From SHLQ01 sp964562985 (GTDB taxonomy: Bacteria; Actinomycetota; Acidimicrobiia; Acidimicrobiales; SHLQ01): a stretch of 8,292 nt of DNA. Shown one piece after another: positions 1 to 5,173 of this stretch. Position numbers and translations under genes: made by a program. The notes beneath the pieces are model-generated. The model did not search any database. It saw only the letters and a program-made list of their open reading frames with translations, and was not told the origin of the DNA. Every line of letters starts with the position of its first letter. The stretch's first letter is position 1. The stretch spans positions 1 to 8,292 of the forward strand of contig CAZLWE010000096.1 in NCBI GenBank assembly GCA_964562985.1. Direction: 5' to 3'.

Positions 1-75
1 CTCAACAGTCAAAAATCGGGCCCTGCATAGCGACACCGCTCAGCCCGCGCCAACTTGGGCGTAGTTTTCAGCCCC

Positions 76-84
76 TTTTCCACA
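76..84 (+). promoter_or_regulatory. DnaA box 1 (TTTTCCACA)
   Basis: Exact match to TTWTNCACA, plus orientation. It is the left-most box of the cluster and lies 44 bp from the next. Confidence 0.6.
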
Positions 85-127
85 CAGTCCATCTGAACTG
101 TGTATGTACGGGAAATCCAATCCATGC

Positions 128-136
128 TGTGGAACA
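128..136 (-). promoter_or_regulatory. DnaA-box-like site 2 (TGTTCCACA on minus)
   Basis: One mismatch (second position) to TTWTNCACA. It sits apart from the dense right-hand part of the cluster, so it is a weaker candidate. Confidence 0.35.
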
Positions 137-259
137 AATCAGGCAACATAGACAACATGAACAACAACCTGTCAGTGCTGTTAGACGCAAGTCGTTGAAA
201 AAACAACACCAATTGTCAAACCAATGCCCAACGGCAGCAGATCTCGTCGAAACGACGAT

Positions 260-268
260 TGTGGACAA
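260..268 (-). promoter_or_regulatory. DnaA box 3 (TTGTCCACA on minus)
   Basis: This is the TTGTCCACA form, the preferred DnaA box in Streptomyces and common in mycobacterial origins. It is 21 bp, about two helical turns, from box 4 in the same orientation. Confidence 0.6.
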
Positions 269-280
269 CCAAAGCATTTC

Positions 281-289
281 TGTGCATAA
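281..289 (-). promoter_or_regulatory. DnaA box 4 (TTATGCACA on minus)
   Basis: Exact match to the classical TTATNCACA consensus, minus orientation. This is the strongest single box by sequence. Confidence 0.65.
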
Positions 290-317
290 CCACACTCCGC
301 CATCGCGAAAAGCGCCC

Positions 318-326
318 TTTTCCACA
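318..326 (+). promoter_or_regulatory. DnaA box 5 (TTTTCCACA)
   Basis: Exact match to TTWTNCACA and identical to box 1. It faces box 6 head-to-head, five bases apart. Confidence 0.6.
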
Positions 327-339
327 AAGCCTGTGGAAA
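319..339. repeat. perfect 8-bp inverted repeat joining two DnaA boxes
   Basis: TTTCCACA (319-326), spacer AAGCC (327-331), TGTGGAAA (332-339). The arms are exactly complementary and each is the core of a DnaA-box-like site, so the repeat places two boxes head-to-head. This is most simply read as a paired DnaA site. A rho-independent terminator is unlikely because no run of T follows. Confidence 0.6.
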
Positions 340-340
340 C
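332..340 (-). promoter_or_regulatory. DnaA-box-like site 6 (GTTTCCACA on minus)
   Basis: One mismatch, at the least constrained first position. It is the right arm of the perfect inverted repeat with box 5 and is 10 bp, one helical turn, from site 7. Confidence 0.5.
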
Positions 341-341
341 C

Positions 342-350
342 TGTGGGTAA
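342..350 (-). promoter_or_regulatory. DnaA-box-like site 7 (TTACCCACA on minus)
   Basis: One mismatch at the fourth position. It is the right-most site and lies directly against the AT-rich stretch at 350-372. Confidence 0.45.
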
Positions 351-351
351 C

Positions 352-363
352 TACATCAATGTA
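352..363. repeat. short AT-rich inverted repeat (TACAT-CA-ATGTA)
   Basis: Five-base arms with a two-base spacer, inside the AT-rich stretch 350-372 (15 of 21 bases at 350-370 are A or T, unusual for this GC-rich window). It lies next to the right-most DnaA-box-like site and about 60 bp downstream of the crgA stop. It may be part of an unwinding element or a protein-binding site; the sequence alone does not decide. Confidence 0.35.
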
Positions 364-423
364 ATTTGTAGCCAAACCCAAACGGAGGCCCGGTGGCAAT
401 CGAGGCAGGAAACCCAGGATTGT

Positions 424-699
424 CTAGCGCAAACGGGTAGCGGTGATAATGCCACCCAAAATGAATCCCAAACCGAGCAACGTAAACCCGTTGTGCGTGT
501 CGAAGAACACCCGGGTGTAGTTGAAGAAGATGACGAGCATGCCAATGGCAAACAGGCTGAACATCAGCCAGGTCACCCATGATGGGCTTGGCTCAGCACT
601 CACCTGTTGAACCGTCTCTACCGGTCGGCTGTTGTGCGGTTGGGTTCCCTTCGGGGTTACCCGTCCACCCTGGACACGGCGCTTCTTCGGACTGGACAT
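424..699 (-). CDS. crgA: cell division protein CrgA
   Basis: Small divisome membrane protein of actinobacteria. In mycobacteria CrgA bridges FtsZ, FtsQ and septal penicillin-binding proteins; in Streptomyces it antagonises Z-ring formation. The 91-residue product has a basic cytoplasmic N-terminus (KKRR near residues 5-8), a membrane segment at about 41-60, a short loop, and a second segment at about 70-88 ending in TATRLR. This closely resembles the mycobacterial protein (about 93 residues, two segments, end LLLTMRWH). I chose the ATG at 699 because the lysine/arginine-rich start follows it. An in-frame GTG at 723 would add eight residues. GAGAGG lies 12 bases upstream of the ATG, rather far for a ribosome binding site, and a TACACT hexamer at 706-711 fits a leaderless start. 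It is divergent from the amidotransferase gene. The family assignment is firm; the start is less so. Confidence 0.88.
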   Translation of the reverse strand: MSSPKKRRVQGGRVTPKGTQPHNSRPVETVQQVSAEPSPSWVTWLMFSLFAIGMLVIFFNYTRVFFDTHNGFTLLGLGFILGGIITATRLR

Positions 700-705
700 A
701 GCCAA

Positions 706-711
706 AGTGTA
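706..711 (-). promoter_or_regulatory. -10-like element of crgA (TACACT), possible leaderless start
   Basis: Read on the minus strand, TACACT fits the actinobacterial -10 pattern TANNNT and ends six bases before the crgA ATG. Transcription would then begin at or next to the A of the start codon. I see no good -35 hexamer 16-18 bases upstream. Tentative. Confidence 0.35.
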
Positions 712-741
712 CCTCTCACCCACTCAAGTTGCCGTCGCGGA

Positions 742-758
742 GCGATAGCGTTTATCGC
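742..758. repeat. perfect 6-bp inverted repeat just before the trpG start
   Basis: GCGATA (742-747), loop GCGTT, TATCGC (753-758), ending one base before the ATG at 760. It could be an operator in the crgA/trpG divergent region or, if transcribed, a hairpin that affects initiation. It may also be chance, as the arms are short. Confidence 0.35.
746..751 (+). promoter_or_regulatory. -10-like element of trpG (TAGCGT)
   Basis: TAGCGT fits TANNNT and ends eight bases before the ATG at 760, implying a leader of only a few bases. The only Shine-Dalgarno-like sequence, GGAG at 739-742, is 17 bases from the ATG, too far to work well. It overlaps the small inverted repeat at 742-758. Confidence 0.25.
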
Positions 759-759
759 C

Positions 760-1335
760 ATGACGACAATCCTTGTCATCGATAACTACGACTCCTTCGT
801 GTACAACCTGGTGCAATATGTCGGTCAGCTCGGGGCAACACCGATCGTTCGCCGAAACGACGAGATCGATCTGGGGGGCGTTGACGCCCTAGGCCCGGAC
901 GGCGTCCTCATTAGCCCTGGTCCGGGCACTCCGGTCGACGCAGGCATTTCGAACGCATTGATCACCGACTCGATCGGTAAGCGGCCGCTCTTCGGCGTCT
1001 GCTTGGGGCACCAGTGCATCGGCGAAGTGTTCGGCGGTGCCGTCGTTCGAGCGCCGGAGGTAATGCACGGCAAGACCTCGATGATCAGCCACTCGAACAG
1101 TGGGGTCTTTGCCGGATTGCCCGACCCACTCGAGGCAACCCGCTATCACTCGTTGATCGTCGACCGCTCCACCGTTCCAGACGAACTTGAAATAACCGCC
1201 GAGTCGAGCGACGGGCTGATCATGGGACTACGCCACCGCGAACACGACATCGAAGGCGTGCAGTTCCACCCCGAATCGATCCTGACCGCCGCCGGCCACG
1301 ATCTGATCCAGAACTTCTTGAGCCGAGCGTCTTAG
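760..1335 (+). CDS. trpG: glutamine amidotransferase, anthranilate / aminodeoxychorismate synthase component II (TrpG/PabA)
   Basis: Class I glutamine amidotransferase that releases ammonia from glutamine for a TrpE- or PabB-type synthase acting on chorismate, feeding tryptophan or folate synthesis in the cytoplasm. The 191-residue protein has the family start ILVIDNYDSFVYNL (4-17), the oxyanion-loop motif ISPGPGTP (51-58), the nucleophile Cys81 in GVCLGHQCIGE, HGKTS (103-107), and His170/Glu172 in GVQFHPES to complete the triad. Length is normal for the family. The ATG at 760 starts exactly at the conserved N-terminus; the upstream in-frame extension has no family resemblance and overlaps crgA. 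The same gene occupies this position next to pknB in mycobacteria. No component I partner is in the window, so TrpG and PabA roles cannot be separated; a shared, amphibolic subunit is possible. It converges on pknB with a 13-bp gap. Confidence 0.9.
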   Translation: MTTILVIDNYDSFVYNLVQYVGQLGATPIVRRNDEIDLGGVDALGPDGVLISPGPGTPVDAGISNALITDSIGKRPLFGVCLGHQCIGEVFGGAVVRAPEVMHGKTSMISHSNSGVFAGLPDPLEATRYHSLIVDRSTVPDELEITAESSDGLIMGLRHREHDIEGVQFHPESILTAAGHDLIQNFLSRAS

Positions 1336-1378
1336 CCCGACAAGGGGCCTACTGCGCAGCAGTACCGTCGTCGTCGGG
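1336..1378. terminator. possible bidirectional hairpin at the trpG/pknB convergent junction
   Basis: Immediately after the trpG stop, CCCGAC (1336-1341) pairs with GTCGGG (1373-1378), and inside this TACTGC (1350-1355) pairs with GCAGTA (1359-1364) around a GCA loop. The two stems are separated by unpaired 8-base strands. There is no T-run on either side, so this is not a classical intrinsic terminator. The right half lies within the last codons of pknB. Suggested from its place between convergent genes. Confidence 0.3.
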
Positions 1379-3571
1379 TGCCGTCGTCGTGGTCGTTGTC
1401 GTCGTTGTTGTTGTGGTGGTGGTGTCCGCTGGTGCCTCGGTCGTTGCGGTGCCATCGTCATCAACCGGCGGGACCGTCGTAGCGGTGTCATCGACTTCGG
1501 GTTCACTACCAATGACGATGGTGATCGTCTCACCTGCTCCGAGCTCGAAATCAGGTGGCGGCGATTGGGCAATAACAGTGTTTACCCGGGCAGGGTCATC
1601 GACCGCTTCAAAGCTCTCCGCGACCTCGAAGCCAAGCGCGATCAGAGACTGACGAGCCGAATCGGCGAGAAGGCCCTCTACCCGTGGCACCAGAATCTGC
1701 TCGACCCCGCTCGACACGAAAATCGTTACGATCTCGCCACCGCGCAGCAAGGAGCCCGCTTCCGGCTCGGTGCGGATCACGAGGCCTTCCTCTATCTCGG
1801 GATCGGCTTCGTCGATCACCGTGGTTCGGAAGTCGAGTTCGAACAGCGAAGAAAGTGCGTCGTTGAAGTCAGTACCAGCGAGGTCCGGGATCGTCCGTTC
1901 GCTCGGGCCGAGCGATACTTCGATGAAGATAACCGAACCGCGTTCTGCAGGCACACCTGGCAGCGGAATCTGGCTGATCACTTCTCCAGGTCCGAAGACG
2001 TCGTTGTCGACCTCTTGAATATCGGGCGTAAATCCGAGTTGTCGGATCCTGCGTTCGGCCTCGTCGCTGTTCAGCGACACAAGCGCAGGAACTTCGATCT
2101 GGCCATCGGCCTGGCTGACCGTGATCTCGATCTGCGACCCAGCGGCAACGATGGCGCCAGCTACCGGGTTCTGACGGAACACGCGGCCGTCATCGACATC
2201 GGTATTCGGTTCGGCGGTAACCACAGGATCAAGGCCCATTGCGGCAATGATCGTGATCGCCTGGTCGCGTTCAAGGTTGAAGTAGTCCTGGACCGTAACG
2301 GTCTCTTCCTGATCGAATGAGTCTTCGACCGGAGGAAGCTCGTTGTCGTCGGGGCGAAGCACGTCGATAAGTGCAGAGAACAAGAAGCCCAACAGCACGA
2401 GCAAACCGAGCAGGGCAACGAAGAATAATGCGTTGCGCTTCCACGTGTCGTCGGATCGACTCGGGGGTGCTGGCTCAGCGGCCGGACGGTCCTGTACTGG
2501 CGTAGCGGTTACCGCCACGGGCTCTTGCACGTGCGCAGGAACGGCTTGGCGTGGCGCGGGCTGTGCTGTGGCAAGAACGACCTGCTCGGCTGGCGGGGTA
2601 GCGGCAGGAGCCTGGGTGGGAATCACCTGCGTCGCGTCGGGTTCGGGCGGCGTGGAGCGGCCCGTAACCGGACGCACGACTGGAGGTGTGGCTGCAGCTG
2701 CGGCTGCTGGGGACTGTTTGCCGAGGCTGTGGGCACCACCGAGGTAGCGCTTCAGGTCGGCGGCAAAGTCGCGAACCGTCGGGTAGCGCTTCGCTGGGTC
2801 CTTGGCGAGAGCCTTCAATGTGATGGCCTGAAGCGACTCGGCGATGTCACGATTACTCTCGCGGAGAGGGCGGGGAGCGGCTTCGACGTGCTTACGGGCG
2901 ATATCAGCTGGCGAGTCTCCGCCGAATGGAGCCGAGCCGGTCAGCATTTCGTACAAGACCACGGCGAGCGAGTACACGTCGCTTCGTGGTCCGACCTTGC
3001 GACCCTGTGCCTGCTCTGGGGACAGGTAGGTGGCTGTGCCCATGACGGTGCCGTCTTCGGAGGTGAGATCGGTTTCACCGTTCCCGATCAACGCCTTCGC
3101 AATTCCGAAGTCCGCCAGCTTCACTTGGCCTTCCTCGGTGATCAAGACATTGCCGGGCTTTACGTCCATGTGGACCATGCCTTGGCGATGAGCAGCATCG
3201 AGGGCGGCAGCCACGTCGACGGTGATGTTGGCAGCGCGGTCGGCCGGCATTGGCCCTTCGCTGCGCAAGATGTCACCGAGACTTCTTCCCTCGACGTACT
3301 CCATCACGATGAATGGTGCTCGTTCGTGCTCACCCTGATCAAACACACCAACGATGTTCTGATGGTTGAGGCTGGCAACCACCTGTGCCTCGCGGCGTAG
3401 TCGTCGAACGAATTCTTCGTCCTCGGACAGCGTGGCACTCAGGATCTTCACCGCAACCGGTCGGTTGAGGAGTTGATCCCGTGCAAGAAAAACATCGGCT
3501 GTACCACCCGATGCGAGCCGTCGGTGCAGCTCGTAACGGCCGGAAAGTACCTCGTATGCGTCGTCAGACAT
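1349..3571 (-). CDS. pknB: PASTA-domain serine/threonine protein kinase PknB
   Basis: Membrane kinase that senses peptidoglycan fragments outside and phosphorylates growth and division proteins inside. The 740-residue protein has a kinase domain at about 11-277: glycine-rich loop ASGGTADV (20-27), Lys42 in VAVK, Glu61, catalytic loop HMDVKPGN (134-141) with Asp136, DFG at 154-156, an activation segment with Thr167, Thr170, Ser171 and Thr175, and SPE at 184-186. A Pro/Ala-rich juxtamembrane stretch (about 288-372) leads to one membrane segment (about 380-402), four PASTA domains (about 424-488, 491-556, 558-622, 625-689), and a Thr/Asp tail with 14 consecutive threonines. The HRD arginine is Met135, which is unusual. 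The ATG at 3571 gives the usual spacing to the kinase fold; a GTG directly after the pbpA stop (3622) would add 17 residues. Last gene of the operon; no pknA precedes it. Confidence 0.93.
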   Translation of the reverse strand: MSDDAYEVLSGRYELHRRLASGGTADVFLARDQLLNRPVAVKILSATLSEDEEFVRRLRREAQVVASLNHQNIVGVFDQGEHERAPFIVMEYVEGRSLGDILRSEGPMPADRAANITVDVAAALDAAHRQGMVHMDVKPGNVLITEEGQVKLADFGIAKALIGNGETDLTSEDGTVMGTATYLSPEQAQGRKVGPRSDVYSLAVVLYEMLTGSAPFGGDSPADIARKHVEAAPRPLRESNRDIAESLQAITLKALAKDPAKRYPTVRDFAADLKRYLGGAHSLGKQSPAAAAAATPPVVRPVTGRSTPPEPDATQVIPTQAPAATPPAEQVVLATAQPAPRQAVPAHVQEPVAVTATPVQDRPAAEPAPPSRSDDTWKRNALFFVALLGLLVLLGFLFSALIDVLRPDDNELPPVEDSFDQEETVTVQDYFNLERDQAITIIAAMGLDPVVTAEPNTDVDDGRVFRQNPVAGAIVAAGSQIEITVSQADGQIEVPALVSLNSDEAERRIRQLGFTPDIQEVDNDVFGPGEVISQIPLPGVPAERGSVIFIEVSLGPSERTIPDLAGTDFNDALSSLFELDFRTTVIDEADPEIEEGLVIRTEPEAGSLLRGGEIVTIFVSSGVEQILVPRVEGLLADSARQSLIALGFEVAESFEAVDDPARVNTVIAQSPPPDFELGAGETITIVIGSEPEVDDTATTVPPVDDDGTATTEAPADTTTTTTTTTTTTTTAPDDDGTAAQ
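1382..1423 (-). repeat. trinucleotide ACN repeat encoding 14 threonines
   Basis: Residues 717-730 of PknB are all threonine, encoded by a mixture of ACC, ACA and ACG codons, so the tract is repetitive at protein level and only partly at DNA level. It belongs to the extracellular C-terminal tail, after the last PASTA domain, flanked by acidic and alanine/proline residues. It resembles the Thr-rich linkers common in exported actinobacterial proteins and could be O-glycosylated, but that is inference. A repeat of this kind may vary in length between strains. Confidence 0.75.
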
Positions 3572-3580
3572 AGCCGGTAA

Positions 3581-3586
3581 ATAGTA
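3581..3586 (-). promoter_or_regulatory. -10-like element before pknB (TACTAT)
   Basis: In the 51 bases between the pbpA stop and the chosen pknB ATG, TACTAT (minus strand) fits TANNNT and ends nine bases before the ATG. This would allow an internal promoter giving a leaderless or nearly leaderless pknB mRNA. No Shine-Dalgarno sequence lies in this gap. The base 17 bp upstream region resembles -35 only poorly (CTGCGA). Tentative. Confidence 0.3.
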
Positions 3587-3622
3587 TCTGAGGTCGCCAC
3601 ATATCGCAGATCGAGCGACCAC

Positions 3623-5173
3623 TTACTGCGCGTTTCCGTCTATCCATGACGTGATCACCTCCTGCGCGACAGGCCCCGCAACCCGGCCTCCGGTCTGCTC
3701 ACCGAGCGCGAGATCAGCCTCAACAATGACCGCGATGGCCAGTTCTGGTTGCTCGATGGTCTCGCCAGCAAAGGCGATCACCCATGCGTGCGTGGCCTCC
3801 TGGGATTCCGCGATTTGGGCCGTACCAGTCTTTGCTCCGACCACCACACCTTCGACAGCGAGTGATCGACCCGTCCCATTGGTGACGACGCCGAGCATCG
3901 ACTCACGTAGCTGTGCAGCCGTGCCTGGGGCGATTGCGTTGCGCCACGGGTCGGTGTCGCCTTCGTCGATGACCGCTCCCTCACTGTCGACCACGCTCGA
4001 AACCACATGGGGGCTCGGCACGTCACCATCGTTTGCGATCGTTGCCGCGATCAGGGCCATCTGTAGAGGTGTCGCACGCACGTCGAACTGCCCACTCGAC
4101 GATTGGGCGAGCGCAGGAATGTTGTCGGTGAGGGGAACGGGGTCGGGAAGCTCCACGAACTGTTCGAGGAGCTCGGGGGCGAGGGGAACGTTGGTTCCGA
4201 GGGCAGCACCGAAATCGGTCGGCATAACCGACTCGGCAGCACCGGGTAAATCGATCGGCGGCGTGTCGTTGAACCCGAAGTCCTCAGCGGTCTCGATGAG
4301 CGCGGAGCCTCCGAGCAGTTCGACGGCAAGTTGCGCGAACCCCGAGTTGCACGACACTCGAACGAGGTCCCGAAGCGGACCTCCACAGGTTGATCCGCCG
4401 AAGTTGCCGAACGGACGGTTGGTTAGCGGTGGGGTGTACGCATCGACTGAGGGGAAGGTCGGCACATCGAGCGTCACGATCTCTTCTTCGAGCGCTGCCG
4501 CAGCCGTCACCATTTTGAAGGTCGATCCAGGAAAGTACACCTCGCGGTAGGTGCGAGGGAGCAGCGGGTTGTTCGGGTCGGCGAGTAGGTCCTGTCGAGC
4601 GGACCGAGCCGCTGCGTTGTCGACGTTTGCGAGAGCGTTTGGGTCGTAGCTCGGGTATGACCACAGCGACAGGATCTCCCCGGTTCGCGGATCGAGGGCG
4701 ACTACCGACCCGTTTCGTTCGCCGAGTGCGTCTCGGGCAGCCTCTTGGAGCTGAACCGAGAGGGTGGTGTTCACATCGGCCGTCGTTGACGCACCGCCGA
4801 GTAATTCGGTGAGGCCATCGGAAAGGGCATTGCGCTCGCCGCGTAGTTCATCGTCAAAGGTGGCCTCGAGACCATCAGCTCCGGCGTCGAAGCTGACGAA
4901 CCCGGTGACTTCAGCGAAGAGCTCTCCGAGCGGGTACTCACGCTGACGCTCGACGACGCCCTCCTCTAAATCGACGGAGCGCGCAATGACCGTGCCATCT
5001 GCCGCACGGATCTCGCCTCGTGGGGCGCCAAAGTCCTCGACCAGTGGGCGGCTATTCGCGGGGTGGGTTTCCAACGCTTCGGCGCTGAAGAACTGGAGCC
5101 GATTCAACTGCACAAAGAGCACCAGATACGCGACCATCAAGGCGATACCGAGGCGAATTATTTGCTTGCTCAC
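3623..5173 (-). CDS. pbpA: penicillin-binding protein PbpA (class B transpeptidase)
   Basis: Peptidoglycan DD-transpeptidase, anchored in the membrane and acting outside the cell, expected to work with the RodA encoded just upstream. The 516-residue protein has one N-terminal membrane anchor (about 6-24), a PBP dimerisation-type region (about 45-130, with APRGEIRAADG at 50-60), and a transpeptidase domain (about 155-510). The three catalytic motifs are intact: SxxK as STFK (Ser217, Lys220), SxN as SCN (274-276) and KTG (448-450). Cys263 and Cys275 bracket the SxN motif and could form a disulfide. The size is close to the mycobacterial homologue (491). Translation starts at GTG 5173, which overlaps the rodA stop in a GTGA junction, implying translational coupling. 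In mycobacteria PbpA is a kinase-pathway partner; here that role is inferred from the operon. Confidence 0.93.
   Translation of the reverse strand: MSKQIIRLGIALMVAYLVLFVQLNRLQFFSAEALETHPANSRPLVEDFGAPRGEIRAADGTVIARSVDLEEGVVERQREYPLGELFAEVTGFVSFDAGADGLEATFDDELRGERNALSDGLTELLGGASTTADVNTTLSVQLQEAARDALGERNGSVVALDPRTGEILSLWSYPSYDPNALANVDNAAARSARQDLLADPNNPLLPRTYREVYFPGSTFKMVTAAAALEEEIVTLDVPTFPSVDAYTPPLTNRPFGNFGGSTCGGPLRDLVRVSCNSGFAQLAVELLGGSALIETAEDFGFNDTPPIDLPGAAESVMPTDFGAALGTNVPLAPELLEQFVELPDPVPLTDNIPALAQSSSGQFDVRATPLQMALIAATIANDGDVPSPHVVSSVVDSEGAVIDEGDTDPWRNAIAPGTAAQLRESMLGVVTNGTGRSLAVEGVVVGAKTGTAQIAESQEATHAWVIAFAGETIEQPELAIAVIVEADLALGEQTGGRVAGPVAQEVITSWIDGNAQ

Larger units (their letters stand above)
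76..372. other. candidate replication origin / DnaA-binding region (oriC-like)
   Basis: The stretch 1-423 has no convincing gene and this part holds seven 9-mers resembling the DnaA box TTWTNCACA, in both orientations. Three match exactly (76-84, 281-289, 318-326), one is the TTGTCCACA form typical of high-GC actinobacteria (260-268), and three carry one mismatch (128-136, 332-340, 342-350). With equal base frequencies, about 0.03 exact matches would be expected by chance in both strands of 423 bases. Some spacings are close to whole helical turns (260 to 281 is 21 bp; 332 to 342 is 10 bp). An AT-rich stretch at 350-372 next to the last box could be the unwinding element. In mycobacteria crgA lies some kilobases from oriC, so an origin near crgA is plausible. 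Alternatives are an auxiliary DnaA-titrating or regulatory cluster. No dnaA or dnaN is visible here. Bases 1-75 show nothing recognisable. Confidence 0.55.

Noticed and set aside
1..423. Several short open frames on both strands (for example 68-325 minus and 129-350 plus)
   Set aside because: They overlap each other, have compositions rich in Cys, Trp or Gln without any family resemblance, and cover the DnaA-box cluster. Regarded as chance frames.
607..759. 51-codon N-terminal extension of the amidotransferase
   Set aside because: Overlaps crgA on the other strand and precedes the conserved family start at 760.
1389..1652. Plus-strand open frame starting with a run of valines
   Set aside because: It is the complement of the poly-threonine codons of pknB.
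1565..2320. Long plus-strand open frame of 251 codons opposite the pknB PASTA region
   Set aside because: It is antisense to clear PASTA domains; long antisense frames are typical of high-GC genes. No domain recognised.
2525..3400. Plus-strand open frame of 291 codons opposite the PknB kinase domain
   Set aside because: Antisense to intact kinase motifs, with no recognisable family.
3651..4550. Plus-strand open frame of 299 codons opposite pbpA
   Set aside because: Ser/Pro/Thr-rich composition is the mirror of the pbpA coding strand; the opposite strand carries all three catalytic motifs.
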